Assembly (NCBI RefSeq): GCF_004521985.1
Contig: NZ_SBHZ01000011.1
Span: 124,001-188,000 of the forward strand
DNA length: 64,000 bases
DNA from: Ectopseudomonas khazarica
GTDB taxonomy: Bacteria; Pseudomonadota; Gammaproteobacteria; Pseudomonadales; Pseudomonadaceae
Direction: 5' to 3'
Shown in pieces: positions 44,870-53,396 of the stretch. Position 1 is the stretch's first letter. Every line of letters begins with the position of its first letter. Below the pieces are notes generated by a model, which was given only the letters and a program-made list of their open reading frames with translations, did no database searches and had not been told where the DNA came from. Made by a program: the position numbers and the translations under genes.

Positions 44870-45817
44870 TCAGTCGCTGTGCGTGCCTGTGCCCTGGCCC
44901 ATGCGCCGGTAGAGGGTTGCCAGCAGTGGCCCGGAGAGGTTGTGCCAGACGCTGAACAGGGCGCTGGGCACGGCGGCCAGCGGGCTGAAGTGAGCGCTGG
45001 CCAGGGCGGCGCCGAGGCCGGAGTTCTGCATGCCGACCTCGATGGACAGGGTCTTGCGTTGTGCCAGCGACATGCCGAACAGGCGCCCGGCCAGGTAGCC
45101 CAGGCCCAGGCCGATGCCGTTGTGCAGGATCACCACGGCCATGATCAGCAGGCCGGACTCGGCGATCTTGCCCTGGCTGGCGGCCACCACTGCCGCGACG
45201 ATGGCGACGATGCTCACCACCGATATCAGCGGCAGCACCTCGACGGCGGTCTTCACCCGCTCACCCAGCAGGCGCTGGGCGACCAGGCCGAGCACGATGG
45301 GCAGCAGCACCATCTTGAGGATGGAAATGAACATGGCGCTGAAGGACACCGGCAGCCATTCCGAGGCCAGCAGCCAGATCAGCGCGGGCGTCACCAGCGG
45401 GGCGAGCAGGGTGGTCACGGCGGTGATCGACACCGACAGCGCCAGGTCGCCACGGGCGAACCAGGTGATGACGTTGGAGGCCGTGCCGCCCGGGCAGCAG
45501 CCCACCAGTATCACGCCGACGGCGATTTCCGCCGGCAGCGCGAAGGCCTGGCACAGCGCCCAGGCCAGCAGCGGCATGATGCTGAATTGCGCCACCACGC
45601 CAAGCAGCACCGCCAGTGGCCGGCGCGCGACTTCCTGGAAGTCGGCAGCCTTGAGGGTCAGGCCCATGCCGAACATGATCAGCCCGAGCAGCGGGACGAT
45701 CCAGGCGGTCAGCGGCAGGAACCAGCTGGGCTGGAAGAAGGCCGCGATGGCGAACAGCAGCACCCAGACGGCGAAGGTGTTGCCGATGAAGCGGCTGAGG
45801 GTGATCAGGGCTTGCAT
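44870..45817 (-). CDS. Bile acid:sodium symporter (BASS) family transporter
   Basis: A 315-residue inner-membrane protein with nine to ten helices. GCCPGGTASNVITWFARGD is the BASS crossover region, and the second sodium-binding element is EVGMQNSGLGAALA. Bacterial members take up organic anions such as pantoate or keto acids with sodium. Substrate unknown. Start at 45815-45817. Downstream of hexR on the same strand but separated by 179 bp. Confidence 0.88.
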   Translation of the reverse strand: MQALITLSRFIGNTFAVWVLLFAIAAFFQPSWFLPLTAWIVPLLGLIMFGMGLTLKAADFQEVARRPLAVLLGVVAQFSIMPLLAWALCQAFALPAEIAVGVILVGCCPGGTASNVITWFARGDLALSVSITAVTTLLAPLVTPALIWLLASEWLPVSFSAMFISILKMVLLPIVLGLVAQRLLGERVKTAVEVLPLISVVSIVAIVAAVVAASQGKIAESGLLIMAVVILHNGIGLGLGYLAGRLFGMSLAQRKTLSIEVGMQNSGLGAALASAHFSPLAAVPSALFSVWHNLSGPLLATLYRRMGQGTGTHSD

Positions 45818-45917
45818 GGTGTGTTTCCTGGCAGGTTCGGAAAAGTCGGCCAGCCTAGCAGAAGCGCTGCTGGCCGGGTCAGGTGCGCAGCCGCTGCGCG
45901 TAGCGCCACATACCCGG

Positions 45918-45945
45918 GTCGTAGGGGCCGGCTTGCCGGCGATGC
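45918..45945. repeat. REP-like palindrome
   Basis: GTAGGGGCCGGCTTGCCGGCGATGC, the common Pseudomonas element with the CCGGC-TT-GCCGG stem, in the gap between the BASS gene and hexR. Confidence 0.55.
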
Positions 45946-45996
45946 TTTTTCCAGGGGGGGGCACGGATCGCGTGCCGGCACGCTCCTGCAAACGCC

Positions 45997-46866
45997 TTAC
46001 AGCGGTTCCTCGTCCGCCGGGTAGCGGCTGGCGCTGAGGCTCTCCTTGATCTTGCGCAGGTGTGGCTGGAAGTCCACGCCACGGCGCAGGGTGACGCCGG
46101 TGGCGAGCACGTCGAGCACGGTGAGCTGGATGATGCGCGAGGTCATCGGCATGTAGATGTCGGTGTCTTCCGGCAGCGGAATGTCCAGGCTCAGGGTGCT
46201 GGCCTTGGCCAGCGGCGAGCCGGCGGCGGTGAGGCCGAGCACCGAGGCGCCGTTCTCGCGCGCCAGGCGGGCGACCTCCACCAGCTCGCGGGTGCGCCCG
46301 GTGTAGGAAATGATCACGAACAGGTCGCCGGTGTGCGCCACCGAGGCGATCATGCGTTGCATCAGCACGTCGGAGTGGGCCGACACCGCCAGGTTGAAGC
46401 GGAAGAACTTGTGCTGTGCGTCCAGCGCCACCGAGGACGAGGCGCCGAGGCCGAAGAAGTGGATCTGCCGCGCCTGGATCAGCAGGTCGACGGCGCGGCT
46501 GACGTGCTGTGCGTCGAGGCTCTGGCAGGCGGCGTCGAGCGAGGCGATGGTGCTGCCGAAGATCTTCCGGGTGTAGGCCTCGGGGCCGTCGTCGGCGGAC
46601 ACCGCACGGCTGACGTAGGCGGCGCCACTGGCCAGGCTCTGCGCCAGCTGCATCTTCAGTTCCGGGTAGCCGTTGGCGCCGAAGGAGCGGCAGAAGCGGT
46701 TGACCGTCGGCTCGCTGACCCCGGCAGCCTGGGCGAGAGCGGCAATGCTGAAGCGGGTGGCCTGCTGGGGGTCGTAGAGGATCACCTCGGCGACCTTGCG
46801 TTCAGCCTTGTTCAGGTCGTCCAGGCGGCTCTGGATCTTTTCCAGCAGGTTGCGCACGCGGTCCAT
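45997..46866 (-). CDS. hexR: Transcriptional repressor HexR
   Basis: A 289-residue RpiR-family regulator: N-terminal HTH_6 (1-75, [24 protein letters not shown]) and a SIS sugar-phosphate isomerase-like domain (125-250; [33 protein letters not shown]). It represses zwf-pgl-eda and other glucose genes and is released by 2-keto-3-deoxy-6-phosphogluconate. The start at 46864-46866 gives [11 protein letters not shown]. Divergent from zwf. Confidence 0.95.
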   Translation of the reverse strand: MDRVRNLLEKIQSRLDDLNKAERKVAEVILYDPQQATRFSIAALAQAAGVSEPTVNRFCRSFGANGYPELKMQLAQSLASGAAYVSRAVSADDGPEAYTRKIFGSTIASLDAACQSLDAQHVSRAVDLLIQARQIHFFGLGASSSVALDAQHKFFRFNLAVSAHSDVLMQRMIASVAHTGDLFVIISYTGRTRELVEVARLARENGASVLGLTAAGSPLAKASTLSLDIPLPEDTDIYMPMTSRIIQLTVLDVLATGVTLRRGVDFQPHLRKIKESLSASRYPADEEPL

Positions 46867-46988
46867 AGGGGCTCCTAACAGGCGGTTGAACGGGGGTGGC
46901 GGCATCGCGACGGGCGGTAAGACAGCCGGCCTATCCTACTGATGACGCTCGATGGTCTCCACCGACTTCTCTGTTCTAGAAAATAATG

Positions 46989-47003
46989 TTGTTGCTATAA
47001 CAA
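46989..47003. promoter_or_regulatory. HexR operator upstream of zwf
   Basis: TTGT-TGCTATA-ACAA, an exact TTGT-N7-ACAA palindrome of the HexR type, in the 203-bp hexR-zwf gap. Confidence 0.75.
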
Positions 47004-47012
47004 TATTTCCCC

Positions 47013-47031
47013 TTGATAAAACCCTTATCAA
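47013..47031. promoter_or_regulatory. Second palindrome in the zwf promoter region
   Basis: TTGATAA (47013-47019) and TTATCAA (47025-47031) form a perfect 7-bp inverted repeat with AACCC between. Its first six bases (TTGATA) could serve as -35, followed after 17 bp by TATTTC. The binding protein is unknown. Confidence 0.5.
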
Positions 47032-47069
47032 CCGGTATTTCTAACGCATCTTGATAAAAGAACAATCTC

Positions 47070-48539
47070 ATGGCCGCAATCAAGCTTGAATCCTGTACCT
47101 TCGCCCTGTTCGGTGCCCTGGGTGATCTCGCCTTGCGCAAGCTGTTTCCCGCGCTTTATCAACTCGATCGTGCCGGTTTGCTGCACGATGGCACGCGCAT
47201 CCTGGCGCTGGCCCGCGAGGCCGGGACCCCGGACAGCCACCTGGGCGCCATCGAGCAGGCGCTGCGCCTGCACGTGCCGGCCAAGGAACTGACGGACGTC
47301 GATCTCTCGCGTTTCCTGGCGCGGCTGAACTACCTGAGCATGGATTTTCTCAAGGCCGAGGACTACGCGGCGCTGCTCGAGCACGTCAGCCCGCAGGATC
47401 AGCTGATCGCCTACTTCGCCACGCCGGCCTCCGTCTATGGCGGCATCTGCAGCAACCTGGCGGCCGTCGGCCTGGCCGAGGGCACGCGGGTGGTGCTGGA
47501 GAAGCCCATCGGTCACGACCTGGCGTCCTCGCGCGCGGTCAACGATGCTGTGGCCCGGGTGTTCCCCGAGAACCGCGTCTATCGCATCGACCATTACCTG
47601 GGCAAGGAGACGGTGCAGAACCTGATCGCCCTGCGCTTCGCCAACAGCCTGTTCGAGACCCAGTGGAACCAGAACCATATCTCCCACGTGGAAATCACCG
47701 TGGCCGAGAAGGTGGGGATCGAAGGGCGCTGGGGCTACTTTGACCAGGCCGGGCAGTTGCGCGACATGATCCAGAATCACCTGCTGCAGCTGCTCTGCCT
47801 GATCGCCATGGACCCGCCCAGCGACCTCTCCGCCGACAGCATCCGTGACGAGAAGGTCAAGGTGCTCAAGGCGCTGGAGCCGATCAGCGTCGAGCAGCTC
47901 GGCCAGCGTGTGGTGCGCGGCCAGTACGTCGCCGGCAGCAGCGACGGGCGGCCGGTGCCCGGCTACCTGGAGGAAGAGAACTCCAACACGCAGAGCGACA
48001 CCGAGACCTTCGTCGCCCTGCGTGCGGACATCCGCAACTGGCGCTGGGCCGGCGTGCCGTTCTACCTGCGCACCGGCAAGCGCATGCCGCAGAAGCTGTC
48101 GCAGATCGTCATCCACTTCAAGGCGCCGCCGCACTACATCTTCGCCCCGGAACAGCGCCAGCTGATCGGCAACAAGCTGATCATCCGCCTGCAGCCGGAC
48201 GAGGGCATCGCCTTGCAGGTGCTGACCAAGGACCAGGGCCTGGACAAGGGCATGCAGCTGCGCAGCGGGCCGCTGCAGCTGAGCTTCTCCGATACCTATC
48301 GCAGCGCCCGCATCCCCGACGCCTACGAGCGGTTGCTGCTGGAGGTGATGCGCGGCAACCAGAACCTGTTCGTGCGCAAGGACGAGATCGAGTATGCCTG
48401 GCAGTGGTGCGATCAGCTGATCGACGGCTGGCAGCGTCTGGGCGAAGCGCCGAAACCCTACACGGCAGGCAGCTGGGGGCCGATGGCCGCGGTGGCGCTG
48501 ATCACTCGCGACGGGAGGAGCTGGTATGGCGATCTCTGA
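47070..48539 (+). CDS. zwf: Glucose-6-phosphate 1-dehydrogenase
   Basis: A 489-residue enzyme oxidising glucose-6-phosphate to 6-phosphogluconolactone with NAD(P)+. The dinucleotide fingerprint [10 protein letters not shown] is at 15-24 and the active-site signature RIDHYLGKE at 172-180. First gene of the zwf-pgl-eda operon feeding the Entner-Doudoroff pathway. It overlaps pgl by 14 bp. Controlled by HexR through the site at 46989. Confidence 0.97.
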   Translation: MAAIKLESCTFALFGALGDLALRKLFPALYQLDRAGLLHDGTRILALAREAGTPDSHLGAIEQALRLHVPAKELTDVDLSRFLARLNYLSMDFLKAEDYAALLEHVSPQDQLIAYFATPASVYGGICSNLAAVGLAEGTRVVLEKPIGHDLASSRAVNDAVARVFPENRVYRIDHYLGKETVQNLIALRFANSLFETQWNQNHISHVEITVAEKVGIEGRWGYFDQAGQLRDMIQNHLLQLLCLIAMDPPSDLSADSIRDEKVKVLKALEPISVEQLGQRVVRGQYVAGSSDGRPVPGYLEEENSNTQSDTETFVALRADIRNWRWAGVPFYLRTGKRMPQKLSQIVIHFKAPPHYIFAPEQRQLIGNKLIIRLQPDEGIALQVLTKDQGLDKGMQLRSGPLQLSFSDTYRSARIPDAYERLLLEVMRGNQNLFVRKDEIEYAWQWCDQLIDGWQRLGEAPKPYTAGSWGPMAAVALITRDGRSWYGDL

Positions 48540-49239
48540 GCTGCCGTTGCCGCCGGGGGTCAACGGCTGCGCGCACGGCGATGCCGGGCAACTGGCCGAG
48601 GCACTGGCGCAGCGCGTTGCCGCTGCACTGCGCCAGGCGCTTGCCGAGCGTGGCCAGGCGACCCTGGTGGTGTCCGGCGGGCGCAGCCCGGTGGCGTTCT
48701 TCGAGGCGCTGGCGCAGCAGGTGCTGCCCTGGGCGCAGGTGCTGGTGAGCCTGGCCGACGAGCGCTGGGTGCCGGTCAATCATGCGGCCAGCAACGAAGC
48801 CCTGGTGCGCCGTCATCTGTTGCGCGGGGCGGCTGCCGAGGCGCGCTTTCTCAGCCTCTATCAGGTCGCTGGCAGCCATGAGCAGGCCGCCGAGCTGGCC
48901 GATGCCGCCGTCGCCGAGATGGCAGACATCGATGTGCTGGTGCTGGGCATGGGCGACGATGGCCATACCGCCTCGCTGTTCCCCGGCAGCGCCCACCTGC
49001 GGCAGGCGCTGCAGGCGGATTGCCCGCGTCGCGTCCTGGCGATGCTCGCGCCGAGCGAGCCGACGCAACGCCTGACCCTGACCCTGCCGGTACTGGCCCG
49101 TGCGCGCCTGCCGCTGCTGGCGATCCAGGGCCAGGCGAAACTGAACACACTGAGCGCGGCGCTGCTGCCGGGTGAGATCGCCGAGCTGCCGATCCGCGCT
49201 TTCCTGCATTCCCCTCTCGAAATTCATTGGTGCCCCTGA
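48526..49239 (+). CDS. pgl: 6-phosphogluconolactonase
   Basis: A 237-residue enzyme hydrolysing 6-phosphogluconolactone: [46 protein letters not shown]. It starts inside zwf and ends two bases before eda, so the three are translationally coupled. Confidence 0.95.
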   Translation: MAISELPLPPGVNGCAHGDAGQLAEALAQRVAAALRQALAERGQATLVVSGGRSPVAFFEALAQQVLPWAQVLVSLADERWVPVNHAASNEALVRRHLLRGAAAEARFLSLYQVAGSHEQAAELADAAVAEMADIDVLVLGMGDDGHTASLFPGSAHLRQALQADCPRRVLAMLAPSEPTQRLTLTLPVLARARLPLLAIQGQAKLNTLSAALLPGEIAELPIRAFLHSPLEIHWCP

Positions 49240-49240
49240 C

Positions 49241-49912
49241 ATGACCAGCCTCGACCAAGACCAGCGCGCGCGCATGGCCGAAAAGATCGCCGAGATCGAC
49301 CGCATCTGTGCCCAGGCGCGGATCATGCCGGTGATCACCATCGCCCGCGAGGCGGACATCCTGCCGCTGGCCGATGCCCTGGCGGCAGGTGGTCTGCGCG
49401 TGCTGGAAGTGACCCTGCGCTCGGAGCACGGCCTGGAGGCGATCCGTCGTCTGCGCGCCGAACGGCCCGAGCTCTGCGTCGGTGCCGGCACCGTGCTGGA
49501 TGAGCAGATGCTGGAGGCGGCTACCGCCGCTGGCGCGCAGTTCATCGTCACGCCGGGGAGCACGCGCGAGCTGCTGCTGGCGGCGCTGGACAATCCCTTG
49601 CCCTTGCTGCCGGGGGTGAGCAGCGCCTCGGAGCTGATGGTCGGCTACGCCCTCGGCTACCGCCGCTTCAAGCTGTTCCCGGCGGAGCTGTGCGGCGGCG
49701 TCGCGGCGCTCAAGGCGCTGTCCGGGCCTTTCGGTGGCGTGCGCTTCTGTCCTACCGGCGGCGTCAATCCGGACAACCTGCAGCGCTACATGGAGCAGCC
49801 CAACGTCATGTGCGTGGGCGGTACCTGGATGTTCCAGCGCGAGTGGGTGGAGAACGGCGACTGGGCGCGGATCCAGCAGTGCAGCGCCGAGGCCCTGCAG
49901 CTGTTGGGCTGA
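49241..49912 (+). CDS. eda: KDPG/KHG aldolase Eda
   Basis: A 223-residue class I aldolase that splits 2-keto-3-deoxy-6-phosphogluconate to pyruvate and glyceraldehyde-3-phosphate. Glu56 (RVLEVTLR) and the Schiff-base Lys144 (RRFKLFPAE) are present, as is the PTGGVNPDN phosphate loop. Last gene of the operon. Start at 49241 immediately after pgl. It also lowers KDPG, the HexR inducer. Confidence 0.96.
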   Translation: MTSLDQDQRARMAEKIAEIDRICAQARIMPVITIAREADILPLADALAAGGLRVLEVTLRSEHGLEAIRRLRAERPELCVGAGTVLDEQMLEAATAAGAQFIVTPGSTRELLLAALDNPLPLLPGVSSASELMVGYALGYRRFKLFPAELCGGVAALKALSGPFGGVRFCPTGGVNPDNLQRYMEQPNVMCVGGTWMFQREWVENGDWARIQQCSAEALQLLG

Positions 49913-50098
49913 AGCAGGGCGCTCGATCAATTTCCGTCCAAGGCTACTTATATGGTCATCTAGTTGAATGATGACTTAATAGTGGCGCCATGATATCGTC
50001 GACCGATCAGTCACTTCCGAGTGCCGTGGTTAGCGTGCTGGCAACAAGAACAATTCTCCAGCGGATATCCAATCCCCATTCCTTGGACGGAGAATTTC

Positions 50099-52021
50099 AT
50101 GAGCAAATGGCTCGGCAATGTCAGTGTCACCCTCAAGCTCGCTATCAGTTTCGGCCTCGTGCTTCTGCTTACCCTGCTTCTGGCGATCACCGGCTGGGAC
50201 GGTATCGGCCGCCTCATCGAGCGCGGCCAGCGGGTCATCGAGATCAATGAGGTCAACAACCTGCTCGATGACCTGAGAGTCAACCGCGTGCGTTACGTGA
50301 TGAGCAACGGCGACAAGGCGCTGGGAGACGAGATGCAGCGTGCGCTCGACCTCTACCGCGCATCGCACGAGCGCATCATGGGCAACTTCAGGTCGGCCGA
50401 TAACATCCGCCTGCTCAAGCAGCAGAACGGCCAGATCGCCCATTATCAGGAGGCCCTGACGACCATGCGCAGCGCCTTCGCCGACGCCGCCGCGACGCGT
50501 CAGGAGATGGGCCGCCTGGCCCGTGAAGTCTTCGCCGAGATCGAGGCCCTCGACGCGGTGATCGCGCGCATGCCGGAGTACGACCCGCAGCGGCAGGTGC
50601 GCTACCGGGCCATGCGTGATGCCAAGGAAGGCATCCAGCTGATGCGCTACGAGGTGCGTGGCTACACCGCCAAGGTCAATGCCGACAGCGAAGCCGCGGT
50701 GGTTCGCCAGGTGCAGCGAACCGCCGACAGCCTGGCTCAGCTCGAGGTGTCGATGGGCAGCGAGAGTGCGGCGCAGGTCGAGGCCATTCAGCGTGGCTTC
50801 GACAGCTACCGGGCGGTGGTGACGGCCTTCCAGCAGGCCAACACGGCGGCGATCGCGGCGCGTGACGAACTGGACCGGACCGGCAACGAAATCGTCAAAC
50901 TGAGCGATCAGCTCATCCACAACCAGGTGCTGCAGCGTGACAGCGACACGGCCGCCGCCAAGTCCATGCAGCTGATCACCACGCTGGTGGCACTGGCCAT
51001 CGGCATCGGTTCGGCGATCCTGATCACCCGGCAGATCACCCGACCGCTGGGCGACACGCTGGCGGTGGTGGAGCGCATCGCCTCCGGCGACCTCACCGAT
51101 CTGCCGCCGAGCACCCGCCGCGACGAGATCGGCGTGCTGCAGCAAGGCGTCCAGCGCATGGGCCAGTCCCTGCGCGAGCTCATTGGTGGCATTCGTGACA
51201 GCGTGAGCCAGATCGCCAGTGCCGCCGAAGAACTGTCGGCGGTGACCGAGCAGACCAGCGCCGGGGTCAACAGCCAGAAGCAGGAGACCGATCAGGTCGC
51301 GACCGCCATGCAGGAGATGTCCGCGACGGTGAACGAGGTGGCGCGCAATGCCGAGCAGGCGTCGCTCGCGGCCGCCGATGCCGACGCCGAGGCGCACCAG
51401 GGCGACCAGGTGGTGAACGAGGCGATCGAACAGATCGAGGTGCTGGCCGGCGAGATGGTGCGCTCTACCGATGCGATGAACCTGCTGCAGAAGGAAAGCG
51501 AGAAGATCGGCAGCGTGATGGACGTGATCAAGGCCGTTGCCGACCAGACCAACCTGCTGGCGCTCAACGCCGCCATCGAAGCCGCCCGCGCCGGCGAGGC
51601 CGGGCGCGGTTTCGCCGTGGTGGCCGACGAGGTGCGCGGCCTGGCGCGGCGCACGCAGCAGTCCACCGAGGAGATCGAGGCGCTGATCGGGGCCTTGCAG
51701 CGTGGTACCCAGCAGGTGGCGGGCGTGCTGGCGGAAAGCCGTGGCCTGACCGAAGGTAGCGTCGAGCTGGCGCGCAAGGCCGGCTCGGCGCTGGGGGTGA
51801 TCAACCAGAAGGTCTCCAACATCCAGTCGATGAACCAGCAGATCGCTGCGGCTGCCGAGCAGCAGGGCGCGGTTGCCGAGGAGATCGGCCGCAGCGTGCT
51901 CAACGTGCGCGACGTCGCCGAACAGACCGCCGCTGCCAGCGAGGAAACGGCGGCCAGCTCGGTGGAACTGGCGCGACTGGGCAACCATCTGCAGGTGCTG
52001 GTCAGCCGCTTCCGCGTCTGA
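50099..52021 (+). CDS. Methyl-accepting chemotaxis protein with HBM-type sensor
   Basis: A 640-residue transmembrane receptor: TM1 at about 12-32, a periplasmic helical domain of about 255 residues, TM2 at 290-310, HAMP and a C-terminal signalling region with [20 protein letters not shown]. The sensor length and all-helical prediction fit HBM (helical bimodular) domains, known in Pseudomonas receptors for organic acids such as McpS. The start at 50099 has GGAGA upstream; a longer frame begins in the leader. Ligand unknown. Confidence 0.85.
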   Translation: MSKWLGNVSVTLKLAISFGLVLLLTLLLAITGWDGIGRLIERGQRVIEINEVNNLLDDLRVNRVRYVMSNGDKALGDEMQRALDLYRASHERIMGNFRSADNIRLLKQQNGQIAHYQEALTTMRSAFADAAATRQEMGRLAREVFAEIEALDAVIARMPEYDPQRQVRYRAMRDAKEGIQLMRYEVRGYTAKVNADSEAAVVRQVQRTADSLAQLEVSMGSESAAQVEAIQRGFDSYRAVVTAFQQANTAAIAARDELDRTGNEIVKLSDQLIHNQVLQRDSDTAAAKSMQLITTLVALAIGIGSAILITRQITRPLGDTLAVVERIASGDLTDLPPSTRRDEIGVLQQGVQRMGQSLRELIGGIRDSVSQIASAAEELSAVTEQTSAGVNSQKQETDQVATAMQEMSATVNEVARNAEQASLAAADADAEAHQGDQVVNEAIEQIEVLAGEMVRSTDAMNLLQKESEKIGSVMDVIKAVADQTNLLALNAAIEAARAGEAGRGFAVVADEVRGLARRTQQSTEEIEALIGALQRGTQQVAGVLAESRGLTEGSVELARKAGSALGVINQKVSNIQSMNQQIAAAAEQQGAVAEEIGRSVLNVRDVAEQTAAASEETAASSVELARLGNHLQVLVSRFRV

Positions 52022-52344
52022 GCCGAGCCGGTGTCGGTGCGCCGGGCGCACCCTCGTTCATCGATCCCTCCCGTACGGCGCCCGGCAATTGGGCGCCCAA
52101 TCGCTCGACCCTGTACTAGAGTGGCCTGGGTCCGGTGTGCAGCGCGTGCTGTCGCCGGGCGTTCATTCAGTGGGGTGGGCGGCGACGCCGGTTCGCAGCG
52201 TCGAACGTGCGCTGAAATTTTTTTCCGGCGCCTGTCGATTCTTCCGTTGCCCGTTCGACTACTGCATAGAACCCCGCCCAGGGTTCACTGTCAGCCGTAG
52301 GGAGACGCCCTGCGCGCGATTCGACTCGAACAAGGAGAAAGGCG
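52022..52344. other. Gap between chemoreceptor and YCII gene
   Basis: 323 bp. It contains a hairpin GGCGCCC (52077-52083) / GGGCGCC (52091-52097) 56 bp after the chemoreceptor stop, without a T-run, which might terminate that transcript. The YCII gene has an AAGGAGAAAGG site. Nothing else is recognised. Confidence 0.5.
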
Positions 52345-52770
52345 ATGCGTTTCATGGTGATTGTCAAAGCAACCGCAGATTCCGAGGCCGGCATGATGCC
52401 CAGCGAGGAGCTGCTGACGGCCATGGGTCAGTACAACGAGGAACTGGCGGCGGCCGGTGTGATCCAGGCCGCCGAAGGCCTGCACCCCAGCTCGAAGGGC
52501 GCGCGGGTGCGGTTTTCCGGCGCGCAGCGCACGGTGATCGATGGCCCGTTCATGGAAACCAAGGAGCTGGTGGCCGGTTTCTGGATCTTCCAGGTCGAGT
52601 CGCTGCAGGCCTGCATCGACTGGGTCAAGCGTTGCCCCAATCCCATGCCTGGCGAGTCCGACATCGAGATTCGGCAGATCTTCGATGCCGAGGATTTCGG
52701 CGCCGAGTTCACCCCCGAATTGCGTGAGCAGGAAGAACGCATTCGCGCACGCATGTGCGCTGAAGACTGA
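52345..52770 (+). CDS. YCII-related (DGPF) family protein
   Basis: A 141-residue cytoplasmic protein of the YCII/DGPF type: MRFMVIVKATADSEAG, YNEELAAAGVIQAAEGLHPS, and VIDGPFMETKELVAGFWIFQVES with the name-giving DGPF. The ferredoxin-like fold is often found beside ECF sigma factors and VOC proteins. The catalytic role is not established. It forms an operon with the VOC gene 11 bp downstream. Confidence 0.88.
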   Translation: MRFMVIVKATADSEAGMMPSEELLTAMGQYNEELAAAGVIQAAEGLHPSSKGARVRFSGAQRTVIDGPFMETKELVAGFWIFQVESLQACIDWVKRCPNPMPGESDIEIRQIFDAEDFGAEFTPELREQEERIRARMCAED

Positions 52771-52781
52771 GGAGAGAATCG

Positions 52782-53201
52782 ATGAAAATCCATGCCTATC
52801 TGATCTTCGACGGCCAGTGCGAAGCGGCCTTCAACTTCTACGCCGAGCTGCTGGGCGGCAAGCTGGAGCTGATGCGCTTCGCTGACAGCCCGGAGGCCGG
52901 CGAGGTGCCGGCACAGTTCCATGACCGGGTGATGCACGTGTGCCTGACGGCGGGCGACCAGGTGCTGATGGCATCCGACACCATTCCGCAGTACCCGCAC
53001 GAGGGCATCAAGGGCTGCTCGATTTCCCTGCAGGTGGACAACGTGCCCGAGGCCGAGCGCCTGTACGCGGCACTCTCGGAGGGTGGCGAGGTGCAGATGG
53101 CGCTGCAGGCCACCTTCTGGGCGACCCGCTTCGCCATGCTCACCGACCGTTTCGGTGTGCCGTGGATGATCAACTGCGTGGTCGATAGCCAGCAGGGCTG
53201 A
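52782..53201 (+). CDS. VOC family protein (PhnB/glyoxalase-like)
   Basis: A 139-residue protein of the PhnB-like VOC group: YLIFDGQCEAAFNFYAELLG, HVCLTAGDQVLMASDTIP, and FWATRFAMLTDRFGVPWMINC, the typical closing motif. It follows the YCII gene in an operon. Function unknown; metal binding by His and Glu is possible. Confidence 0.88.
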   Translation: MKIHAYLIFDGQCEAAFNFYAELLGGKLELMRFADSPEAGEVPAQFHDRVMHVCLTAGDQVLMASDTIPQYPHEGIKGCSISLQVDNVPEAERLYAALSEGGEVQMALQATFWATRFAMLTDRFGVPWMINCVVDSQQG

Positions 53202-53246
53202 CGGCGACAGGGTGCAATCCGGGAACGCGGGATTGCATCCTGCGCG

Positions 53247-53392
53247 GCATTGCGCTTCAGCCGCGAAAGACTGAAGCGGTTCCTGCACGAGCAGCTATCC
53301 GACGGTGCTCGGTGGGAGGGGCTTCAGCCGCGATCAGTCGAGAGGCTCGCCGCTGAAGCGCCTGCCACAAGGCGCGGCCTCCACCCGTTGGT
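53247..53392. repeat. Pseudomonas REP-type palindromes
   Basis: Copies of the GCTTCAGCCGCGA element: 53257-53290 (TTCAGCCGCGAAAG ... CGGTTCCTGC) and 53310-53373 (GTGGGAGGGGCTTCAGC ... GCTGAAGCGCCTGCCAC, arms of an imperfect inverted repeat). They fill the gap after the VOC gene. Confidence 0.6.
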
Positions 53393-53396
53393 GCTG

